In this document: positions 22,984-31,223 of the stretch, piece after piece
Position numbering within the stretch: position 1 is the first letter of the stretch
Layout of the letters: each line of letters opens with the position of its first letter
Source: Trichostrongylus colubriformis
Taxonomy: Eukaryota > Nematoda > Chromadorea > Rhabditida > Trichostrongylidae
DNA: 64,000 nucleotides
Direction: 5' to 3'
Assembly (NCBI GenBank): GCA_963978905.1
Contig: OZ022261.1
Coordinates: forward strand, 28,951,686 to 29,015,685
The notes under the pieces: generated by a model
Database searches by the model: none
What the model was told of the DNA's origin: nothing
What the model saw: the letters and a program-made list of their open reading frames with translations, nothing else
Made by a program: the position numbers and the translations under genes

Positions 22984-23725
22984 ATGTTTTTATGTACCGC
23001 TGTTTATATGGTAGTAAATTACTTTCTAGAACGTCCTGCAAAGCCCTGGAATCTATATGATGCGTGATGAATAGTATCCTGCTCTTACCAAAGCGAGAGA
23101 AGGCGGCACAAACCATAACATTACCACCAGTAAATCCGCGCCTCGAGAAGTGGCGCGGCTCCTTCTTCAAATCCTTCCAATGACTTGCCAAGCCATCGGG
23201 TTCATCCAATTTTGACTTTTCTCATCAAAAAAGATCACCTGCAACACCATTACTAATGCTGTGTGAACTACTACGTCAATAATGTAACCCTGCAGACTAC
23301 CTCATCCTATTGATGGGTCCAGCTGACATTCTACTTGGCAAAATGGATTCGAGCCTATTCGTGCGCCCTCGTGAGGTATGGCAAGGACGAAAACCATCTT
23401 CGTTCGATGTGAGGAGACGACTTGAGCAGACGGTGCACAGTGTTTTTCGATACAGCAGGTGCCAGTTCCCTGCACCGTCGACAAGCACCCTTTCTGGAAT
23501 TGGATGCAGCTTTGAGGATCCGACGCTCTTGCTTCTCAGAAAGCTCCTACGGCCTTATACTTCCCTTTTTTGTTCTGTACAGGTCCATGGTACGACAGAA
23601 GCTGTTGATCGAGCTTTGGAATAGGCCCATCTTTTCAGAAATTTTGCGATTGCTGAGTCTCACGTCCTTGTGGGCCAGAATTTGCCCATTTTCGTACTCG
23701 GAAAAATGCGTACCGCTTGGCATGG
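22826..23725 (-). pseudogene. Tc3-like transposase relic (F1, minus strand)
   Basis: Reading leftward from about 23725, the frame begins with the same MPSGTHFSEYE start and helix-turn-helix region as the plus arm. It has an early stop inside the LYRTKKG...ELSEKQ region and then frameshifts. The catalytic portion appears at 23209-22980 as DGLASHWKDLKKEPRHFSRR, VMVCAAFSRFGKSRILF and QDVLESNLLPYKQRY. The part that should follow (the second Asp and the final Glu or Asp region) is absent because the sequence folds back into the other arm. The enzyme is inactive. Confidence 0.75.
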
Positions 23726-24010
23726 CACTGTAGAGTAAATCTCAGAAGGATGCGTCAACACACCTACCTCACAACTTACCTTTCGATGGAAGCAAGGCGG
23801 AAAAGCTGAGTGGACCTATACTTTTGGGACACCCTAATTTTTGAAAAAAAAATCAAATAAAATTTTGCAATTTTGAGTCTTCAATTTTACTGAGGCGCTT
23901 GATTGCTACAGTGATCAGGTACCACATATAAAAATTTGGAAAGGAATCGCTTATCCATTCTGGAGATATGGATGAAAAATAGGGTGGACCTATACTTTTT
24001 GGACCCACTG

Positions 24011-24655
24011 TATAGCCAATATCTTCCGCATTTCTTCGCGCATATGCGCGATCTTCTGAATGACTCGGGCCTAATTCTGTTAAAATAAAAGCCAGCAACT
24101 TAGTGCTGTGATTTTTGCACAACATGGCACATCCTCCGACTGCTTTCTTGCTCGAAGGCATGGGAGAAGTGTGTTCGGAATACGTATGTATAGAATTTTT
24201 TTGAGTGAAAGGCTATATAATGTAAAGTTGAAAGCACATCTTGCGATAGTCTCAAATGATTCCATACAGGCAGAAGAGCTCGTGAGGGAAAAAAGAAGGA
24301 AAATGTGTGAAAATACTCAAAGTCCGGCTTTCCTTGCTATTCTTCAATGCCGCTATTGCACGAGTTCATGAGAGCGTTTTAAGAGTGATTCAGACAAGGT
24401 AAGCGGGAAGGAAGCCACTGGGGGAGAGGCGATCGATAGGGACACAGATCATGTGGTTGCCACCGCTACTAGCGACCACGTCCGGAAAGGGGTATAGTTT
24501 GTAGTCTAGTCGCTGTTTGAGGTGAACAGTAAAGACTTCGTCATGATGATACCCCTGAAACTACTAAGATTTCGGCTATTGCAATTGAGTTGAACATACT
24601 GGCATATGGACGTGTTATTCCCGTCTGGTCTTTGCGCGAGTGAAAGGCTCCTACT
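24011..24655. other. No recognised gene
   Basis: Short frames only. An open stretch at 24108-24371 has no motif. Confidence 0.45.
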
Positions 24656-24768
24656 TTAAGCTCCTACTTCTCGGTTTTTGCCATTTACTTCGCTCTTAAT
24701 CTATTATTACACTGCCGAGCAACCCTACTTTCATATTCCACAATCTGCCGAATTTACCCCTTCTGATG
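24656..24768 (+). repeat. Rep-A copy 3, 3' end only
   Basis: The sequence CACTGCCGAGCAACCCTACT followed by TTCATATTCCACAATCTGCC matches 1139-1190 in copy 1. The 5' part is missing. The LTR retrotransposon begins about 95 bp downstream. Confidence 0.55.
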
Positions 24769-24857
24769 TCTTCAAGTCAGTCTCAATGTGACAATTTTAA
24801 TGTTGTAGACAGCTCTGTGGTTCCGGCTGCAACTGGCTGCAAGACTTTGAACCCAGG

Positions 24858-24863
24858 CCCCAG
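24858..24863. other. Target site duplication (left), CCCCAG
   Basis: The six bases CCCCAG precede the 5' LTR and recur exactly after the 3' LTR at 32015-32020. Confidence 0.85.
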
Positions 24864-24977
24864 TGTCGCGGATCGCCGCGACGATGGCCTCGGGGGCACC
24901 GCGCTCCCCGGCCCGTCCGCGCTGCGGCGCCGCTTGTCGCGTCATGCGACACGCGGTGGCTCCGCCCTCTGTGGTCG

Positions 24978-24998
24978 AAGCCGGTATAAAAGACCGGC
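24978..24998 (+). promoter_or_regulatory. LTR TATA box inside an inverted repeat
   Basis: TATAAA at 24985-24990 lies in AGCCGGT-ATAAAAG-ACCGGCT, so the box sits in the loop of a seven-base-pair palindrome. The 3' LTR has the identical arrangement at 31338-31358. Confidence 0.75.
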
Positions 24999-25285
24999 TG
25001 CCAGCTGCCAGTCGGTTTTCACCGGGCAACGCCATGATGCTACCCGGGAACCAGGGGTGCCGTCGCACTCTTGGTTCACGAGTAGCGGAGCGCTGGCACA
25101 TGAGTTGGCCTGCTCCCCGACTGGGAGCAGCCGTGTGTTCAGATCCCCGCGAAGGCACCGACGACCACATGGCTACGTACACCAGCCGGATGGGGGTCTA
25201 CTACGTGCAGCCGACTGTCAGGAGTCGCCCTAGCGAAGGCGACTTGTGGGAGCCAGGTATGATACTTGCATTGTTGTTATTACGT

Positions 25286-25291
25286 AATAAA
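25286..25291 (+). terminator. LTR polyadenylation signal AATAAA
   Basis: AATAAA is followed by a TG-rich stretch (TGTGTTGGTTATTGCTTCTG), as expected for a cleavage and polyadenylation region. The 3' LTR copy is at 31658-31663. Confidence 0.65.
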
Positions 25292-25642
25292 TGTGTTGGT
25301 TATTGCTTCTGTTGTATGTTACATGTTGTTCATATGTCATATTTCCATGTTGTGTCTTATCATGTTTAGTGCTGGGGGCAGGTTGTCAGTAACGTGACTG
25401 TTAGGGCTCGACAGCCTTAGGGGGACTGTGCCGAGGCTCGGCATCCGGGGAATAGGTCGGTAAGACCCTTAGGTCCCCAGGGTGGGTCCGCCCTGTCGGC
25501 CGTTGTGGCGGCCACGGGGTGTCTCCGGTGGGGGCGTCTGGGGGGCATCATCATCCATTGGGTGCCTCCTGGATGCGAGAGGTTTGTGTGCGCTAGGACG
25601 ATGCAACACGCGATGTCGAAAGGATGCCTTTGATCCGCGACA

Positions 25643-25659
25643 TGGTGCATCGGGTCGAG
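25643..25659 (+). other. Primer binding site, probably tRNA-Gly
   Basis: The bases right after the LTR are TGGTGCATCGG. They are complementary to a tRNA 3' end of CCGATGCACCA, which fits the usual metazoan tRNA-Gly acceptor stem. The match weakens after 11 bases. Confidence 0.65.
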
Positions 25660-26841
25660 AGATCGGACCCGCCTGCTCCTAAATTAAGACCCTGGAGCAG
25701 TGGGGGACGGCCTCTACCACGCGTCGCCTCCCACTCACCGGTGGAGACGTTGGTTGGTGGGCCCGTAGATAGGGGCCTCGGGTCAGACCCGGGGTAGGCA
25801 TCCACCTCTATCTTTTTTTTGGGTACAGGGAAGACGGTGAGTACAGCGGGCATGGGACCGGGGTGCGAACTGGCGGGGCAGGAATTGGGTATTCAGTCCG
25901 GCAGGACTGTGGCAACCTGCCAACTGGTTACCCATTGCGCAAAATTCCTAGCCCTTAGACCAGGATACCCGGGAGGATACGGAACCGACGGGTGAGGTAA
26001 CCTGTTATACCCGTTGGGGCCACGGGGCTATAATAACAAGGGTAGTTCCTTCGGCGGGGACTCCTCTGAGGCTCAGAGGCGTCGAAGAACGAGCAGGTTC
26101 CCTCACACGCCGGTTGGGTATCCGCCCGGTCCGTGGTGTACTCAGCGCCTAGATAAAAGGGCTCACCACCAACCTTCGCCGACCTTTCCTGGTAAGCTGG
26201 CAACCTGTGATACGGGATTACTTCAGTACATCGGAGGGGCATAATAATTCACAACAGGTAAGTTCAGTAGTATTTAGCGGTGTATTGTTTCTTTTCTTGT
26301 AATCAATTTTTCATAGTCTTCTTGGTAGTAATTTTTCTCTTTCTATCTGTTTGAACACCTATTTTTTCCTCCTCTGTAGGCTTCTCTCACTCTACGTAGT
26401 AACTACTTTACTATCCTCTTTTGCATGCCCTTTTCCTCCTAGAGCACATTTATCACTCAATTATTTCGTTTTGATCGATTTCCGTTCCGCTATTTACTAC
26501 GTTACCTCGCTTTTTCGCGATCGATAGGCTAAAGTCGACGGTTTCCCACGTCGGACGGATCGATATCGCGACGTCGAGCCACTTTCCCAGGCTCGCGGAG
26601 CTATCGATTACAGTCCGAGGTGCGAAAGCGGGCGCTTTCTCACGCTCGATCTCGGGAACGCGAGGAAATAGTGCATGCCAGACAAAGCGTCGTTTGCGCA
26701 CGCTGAGCACATTACGAAATAGTATGGGGCAAACAGTGTGCGCGCGCCAACACGTTATGGGAATAGTACAGTATGCTGCGCTTGTAACCAACTTTGTATT
26801 GGAAGCTGAAAGCTAACGGTACTATTCACATTCTTACAATC

Positions 26842-26958
26842 ATGGACGACATCCAGAAGTATGCACTCGATAGAGCAGTCCAACGACTATGGAATGCGAT
26901 CAATAACACCGATCGCACGCTCTTCGAGGAATTACCGATGGAAGGAGGCCATGAGCAG
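26842..26958 (+). CDS. Exon-like ORF in the LTR element interior (39 codons)
   Basis: The frame starts at an ATG with MDDIQKYALDRAVQRLW, continues with NNTDRTLFEELPMEGGHEQ, and meets CAG|GTAAGT exactly at codon phase 0. The composition looks like an amphipathic N-terminus. A start of a gag-like protein is possible but I see no diagnostic motif. A T-rich, intron-like region follows (26959 to about 27340). No clear acceptor precedes the ATG. A leader donor (ACAACAG|GTAAGT) lies upstream at 26258. Confidence 0.4.
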
Positions 26959-27059
26959 GTAAGTCAACGTGTTAGCGCTCGACGCAGGGCACCTAGTACG
27001 TCGAAACTATTCCGTTCGGATCGCAGTGAGTCTATCCTTCATTCTTTTTTCCCTCTTGT

Positions 27060-28330
27060 TGTATTCTCTTTATCTAGTTGCTCATTCTTTTTATAGTCAA
27101 AATTGTAGTCGCACCATTTTGCCTTATTGCAGCAGTCTTTATAGTAGCTAATTTATTCGTTGTCATCATAGTAGTCAACCTGTCAGTTATTTTCGTAGTA
27201 TTCCACTTGCTCCTTCTCTTCCCAGTAGTTTTATCAATTTCGTTTCTTCTCTTTCGGTCGGACGTTATTTGTCCACCCCAGGTAGTCTTTCCTCATTACG
27301 CACTACCTTCTTTCTTCCACATCTTAATCTACTATTATTTTATCCCTAGGCTAGACTCATGGCGCATCCTTTTCTATTACGTCGGCCGCGTCGATGAAGT
27401 TCTTCTCGCGTTCCGCGGATTCATGGCAAGGAGAGGCACTCCTCACTATACCGTCAGTGATAGTGCTCTTGCCTTCAGATGATTCGGCGGTACACGATTT
27501 CACTACGCAAAACGCACTCCGATGATAGTTCATGGCACCCTCTCCTTCATGGAAGGGAAGTTCTATGATTGGTTAATCGGAGTGGTTAGGCGCAGTTGGA
27601 GGAAGACCCTTCATCGTAATACGTGAGAGATACGTAACTTCGAAACTCTTCTCATAGAGATCGAAGCGTATCTCCACACAAGGCCATTGACCACGGCCAA
27701 CATGGAGGCAACGGGTAGGGTCCGTGTATTAAGTTCTGTGGACCTTGCCAATTCGCAATTTCACCTAAGTTATCTTTCACCTCCATGTCGACCGCGATCA
27801 GAGGACTTGTAATAATACGTTTTTTAGCGATTCGAATGTTAAGCATTATCTCAAAGCTCAACACGAATCGCTAACTACTGCGTTGCAGTAGGGACGGAAG
27901 GATCCTCGAAGATCGGAAGACGCCCAGTTGCTTTCTCCGACACGGATCCAGCCGCCCCGAGCTGTGAAGAGAGCTAAATCACGATGAGTCCATTTTTTCT
28001 CCACATTTTGCTAGTAGTAGCTGTTTGTTAACCCTCCTGTAGTTAGAGTTGCAATTACACTATTAGTTGCTTTCACAATAGTTGTTTTATTCGTTGTTGC
28101 CATACGTAGCTATTTTGTCAGTTATTTTCCTGGTAGTCTTTATTTTCCTGGTAGTCTCTCCTCCAGTTCGCTTCCTTAGTGGTTCGCTATTTTTCTTATT
28201 GTTGCTCTTCTAGTTGGACGCTATTCGTCCATAACTAGTTAATTTTTCCTTCTCACTACGTAGTCTTCTCTTTCTCTCCTCTTATTATCTTTCATCCACC
28301 TATCCCCAGGTCGGACTCATTGTGTATTTA
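27060..28330 (+). repeat. Direct duplication of pyrimidine-rich blocks inside the LTR element
   Basis: About 27060-27400 and 28010-28370 are related. Both contain TTTATTCGTTGT, then TGTCAGTTATTTTC, a run of GTAGT words and TTTATCC or CTATCCCCAGG-TCGGACTCAT-like endings. The first block is open as a very hydrophobic frame, but the same sequence type in the second block is not open, so it reads better as intron-like DNA. Confidence 0.5.
27348..27812 (+). pseudogene. BEL/Pao-type integrase relic
   Basis: One frame carries the C-terminal half of the integrase catalytic core: VDEVLLAFRGFMARRGTP and VSDSALAF (second catalytic Asp kept), then FYDWLIGVVRRSWRKTLH and IEIEAYLHTRPLT. In BEL/Pao integrases the motif before RLIG is normally FYE, and here it is FYD, so the catalytic Glu is replaced. 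Two in-frame stops interrupt it (TGA at 27480 and a TGA after LHRNT). The first catalytic Asp region is missing. The frame is otherwise intact for about 150 codons, which suggests fairly recent decay. No RT or RNase H precedes it. Confidence 0.75.
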
Positions 28331-28607
28331 TCCTCTTCGTAATGCGTTGCTTGCGTCAATTTCACCACTTTTGGTGCAATTCACGCCAGGCACACGTAAT
28401 ATGGTAGTAGAGGAATTGTGTAATTGAGGGTATACGGGCCCTTAGCTACGGTGCCACGGGTGTCGCCTCGGGACCCGCATGGTTAGTTGACCGTGTAGGT
28501 ACACCGGGCAGATAGCCGTACAATACGGTCAGGCTAAGTAGCTTGTATTCTTGTGTGCTCTCACTTACTTATTCCCCTTCTATCATATTAATACGTTCCA
28601 TTTGCAG

Positions 28608-29364
28608 TGTGTTATATTTTTACTAATCGGTACTCTAACTATGGCGTAAGTTGGGACGTCGAACTTCAAGAAGTTCGCTTCTGGGAAGTCACCGAAGTCC
28701 ACAGCTTCCGCCACACCTGCAAATGCTACTACGGATCAGCGGGTAAGTTCTTACCTAATGATCGTTCATCGTCGGTTATTATTGCGTTGATTGCAAAGTT
28801 ATCGTGTGTATCTGTTGCTCCGCATTCTGATGTGGTATTTTTCCCACTGCAGCTCTGGGGCAGGGAGAGATGACCACTCGAGATTCGGAACGAGATACAA
28901 ACGATACCAATGTTGTTCGTTCGATTGCTGGTATAGCTCCGCAAAAACATCAGCTGGAGGACCAGCCGTCGAGCGCCCAGCAGCTTGGCAAGCTGCAGAA
29001 AGGGAAAATTGTCTGGATGCTGCAGGACGATACTATGTCTCGTCCACAGGAGCGCAGCCAGACTATCCCTCCTGCAGAATCGTCATCGGCAGAGGCTGTT
29101 GACATGGAAGTCGACATGCCTACGGCCGCTACTACGTCCGAGGAGGTTGCAGCATCAGGACAATTTCCTGATGTGCCATCTTACTCGGTAATGCATTCCA
29201 AGGCTATTCGTACACCTTTCGTTAAGCCACGAGCTAAAGAACATCAAGCTCAAAGGCCGAAGGAAGGTGGACTAGTAGTCACTAATACGTTTCCTTATCT
29301 CCCAGGATGTTGCGCTACTCGAACTCACGTTCGATCCGCGCTAGCACCCCATTGGAGAGTATAA
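28608..29364 (+). CDS. Two-exon ORF in the LTR element interior
   Basis: Exon one (28608-28742) follows a CATTTGCAG acceptor and ends at GG|GTAAGT. Exon two (28853-29364) follows TTCCCACTGCAG. Removing the 110-bp intron joins the frames exactly (codon split 1+2), giving a continuous frame of about 215 codons. The first part has WDVELQEVRFWEVTEVHSF and CKCYYGS. The second is Gln-, Pro-, Ser- and Glu-rich (QPSSAQQLGKLQKG, ESSSAEAVDMEVDM) and looks disordered. It needs an upstream exon ending in phase 1, which I have not found; the exon at 26842 ends in phase 0. I do not recognise the protein. Gag-derived or captured host sequence are both possible. Confidence 0.45.
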
Positions 29365-29616
29365 GGAATCAAGAGATTTCGCGATGAGTTATTTCCTTTG
29401 TTGGGTTTTTAGTTTCCTATGTATGTAGTTTCCCGCACGTAGTATCATTGTAGTCCAAAATCATCCACATCATTTTGTCATGACCTTTTTGTTGTTCGCA
29501 ATTTTCTCAGTGTTAGAGTTGCGTCATTCATGACCAATTCGCTACACTGTCCTTTTCTTCCTCCTTTAAATAACTCATCGTGGATTCCCTGAGTAGTACG
29601 TTTTCCGTGCGTGCAG

Positions 29617-30475
29617 ACCACGCATTGTCTGCGGCTGCAGACCCCGATCGCATGTGCGCTTGAGGGTTGTCACTTTTGGTCAACTAGTTGTCACCTCAGG
29701 GGCATCCATTATGTCATTCCCAAGGAAGACAACCGCACAATCGATCGATTCGGTATGCCAGTCGTAGACTTAATACGTCATACTTGCCTAGCATTCTCCC
29801 CTCATGCCAGACAAGTAAGTACGTTGGTCTTCGAGGAATTCGCTCCCGAGAAGACCACTGCCGTTCCCAGCAACATTCCCCCAGCGCGCAAAATTGTCAA
29901 ACAGTGCTTTTCCTTTGTTTGCTTTTTTGCCATGTAGTTTGCTTTCGGTAGTCTAACCCCATGGTTCGCGAGCGGCCCATCTTCGGCTGAGGTGGGAGGC
30001 TGGATCCCCTCCGGGATCCAGATCCAGAAGGCGGCGTCTGCGAGCGAGCCGACACAGTTGCTCAGGGAATGGTTATTGCGTAGCCGGGTGGCAGCAGATC
30101 CTCACGATTAGGAAGGAGGCGCTGTGCCACAACGGCTTATAATGCGTAGTGGGTAGTAGTCCCATCCCCACTAATGCGTGCGGGTAACAGCGGTTCCCCG
30201 CTAATACGCGCGCACAGGTAAGTGACCACAGGTAAGTTAACATCTTTCTTCTACTTGTTTTGGTTGCTTATGTCTGTGCCTTTACGTCGTAGCTGTTTAA
30301 GCATACCTTCGGGTATGCGCCCCCACTGTCTTTTCAGGTGCCGTCATACAATCCACTCCAAGAAGGGCAAATGGGGCCAGACGAGGTCGATGTCGTGATC
30401 AGTGGCGTCGATGGAGTCTGGTGGTCGGACTGGTTGGTGGACGCGGACGAGCATGGCGGATTCGCTGGTCGATGA
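29617..30475 (+). CDS. Two further in-phase exons in the LTR element interior
   Basis: The first exon (29617-29814) follows a GTGCGTGCAG acceptor and ends at CAA|GTAAGT, exactly 66 codons. It contains ALEGCHFWSTSCHLRGIHY, which loosely resembles the degenerate zinc-knuckle region of BEL/Pao Gag proteins (a C-x-x-x-x-x-H..WS..C pattern with changes), and RTIDRFGMPVVDL. The second exon (30338-30475) follows a consensus TCTTTTCAG acceptor and encodes VPSYNPLQEGQMGPDE and an acidic, Trp-containing end before a TGA. The phases match (0/0). Two extra strong donors lie between them at 30218 and 30232 (CAG|GTAAGT). The assignment is tentative. Confidence 0.4.
30301..30318 (+). other. Hairpin with a TTCG tetraloop
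   Basis: GCATACC-TTCG-GGTATGC is a perfect seven-base-pair stem closed by a UUCG-type loop. It lies 17 bases upstream of the TTTTCAG acceptor at 30337, inside the predicted intron. Confidence 0.7.
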
Positions 30476-30718
30476 TGCTATTCTCTGATGCGTCGTGGTT
30501 CGATGTCCGACAGTATGGCGGTGTTGACGTTGTGGTGTGGTGATGGTGGTGACGTTGTTGCGGTGCTGGCGATGTGGTGTGTGGAGGTGATGGTGATGAA
30601 GCAGATGCTGGCAGTGTAGCGACGTCTGGTGGAGTGAAGTCAAGTGGTCAGTGGCAGTGTTGGCGGCGAATTATAACGACAACTTATCGACGGTTCCAGT
30701 CTTCTTTTTTTTGAAGGT

Positions 30719-31026
30719 GGCCCTTAAGGCGCCTCATGTGCAGTTCGTCTCTTTTTTGGAGTTGCCCTTAAGGCACTCCCATTGCTTGTTTTTTTTTGAG
30801 TGGCCCTTAAGGTGCTCTATGTTGTCGGTTATTTTTCGCTGTGGGGTTTTTAGTACGTAGGTGTGCCTCGTGATGTTATTTCTCTTTTTTTTCTGCATGC
30901 CCTTAAGGCTCCATGTGTTCTTTTCTTTTTTGGGTGCCCTTAAGGCCCCTTGTGTTGGCAATAGTTTGAGAGTAATGTCATGTAGGTGTGTCTAATGCGT
31001 TGTTTTTGGTCGGTCACCCTTAAGGT
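30719..31026. repeat. Cluster of six CCCTTAAGG palindromes
   Basis: CCCTTAAGG occurs at 30721, 30765, 30804, 30900, 30938 and 31018. Several copies are preceded by G or TG and followed by GC or TG plus C-rich words (for example GCCCTTAAGGCxCC). The intervening DNA is T-rich and not obviously repeated. The cluster lies about 200-500 bp before the 3' LTR. Confidence 0.85.
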
Positions 31027-31223
31027 GCCGACTTGTATCATACTCTGAGTGAGCGGGGTAGTAGGTCGCCTGTAGGTAGGAAGGTGTGAAGGGAGTCGAC
31101 CTGGCAGTCGCCTTAGGGTGCTTTTCTGAGATGGCCTTAAATCTGGGTGCCGGTGCTTTATCATACGCTGGGGGCATCGTCGTCCCGGCCTCCCCGTGGG
31201 CACTTCTTCGCTCGCCTTGGGAG

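Larger units (their letters stand above)
22441..24010. mobile_element. Tc3-like fold-back element F1
   Basis: The ends are CAGTGTGTCCCAAAAGTATA (left) and its near complement (right), each flanked by TA (22439-22440, 24011-24012). Long inverted arms of about 540 bp run inward (22441-22980; 24010 down to about 23470). Both arms encode the N-terminal DNA-binding half of a Tc3-like transposase. The centre, read on the minus strand, carries part of the catalytic half (WKDLKKEPRHFSRRGF, NVMVCAAFSRFGKS). The same rearrangement is present in F2 at 45841-47409, with the junction next to a TACCGCTGTTTATATGG stretch. This means the rearranged form itself moved. Confidence 0.85.
24864..25642 (+). repeat. 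5' long terminal repeat
   Basis: The LTR runs TG...CA with an 11-bp perfect terminal inverted repeat. It is GC-rich in the first half (promoter side) and has an AT- and GT-rich block after the AATAAA at 25286. Long open frames across it on both strands are by-products of base composition. Confidence 0.95.

Noticed and set aside
24863..25369. Open frames of 136-168 codons on both strands of the 5' LTR (and up to 204 codons across the 3' LTR region)
   Set aside because: They coincide with the GC-rich LTR, repeat identically in both LTRs, span promoter and polyadenylation signals, and are open on opposite strands at once. Base composition explains them.
26453..26791. 112-codon minus-strand frame inside the LTR element as a gene
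   Set aside because: It lies antisense between a splice donor and the MDDIQKY exon, and has no motif. Long frames are expected in this locally GC-rich stretch.
27078..27350. A strongly hydrophobic multi-spanning membrane protein
   Set aside because: The hydrophobicity comes from T-rich, GTAGT-studded DNA. The related block at 28010-28330 is not open. Only the integrase part of this frame is credible.
30344..30643. Histidine- and threonine-rich 99-codon minus frame
   Set aside because: It is the complement of GTGGTG- and GATGG-rich DNA overlapping the better-supported plus-strand exon with a consensus acceptor.
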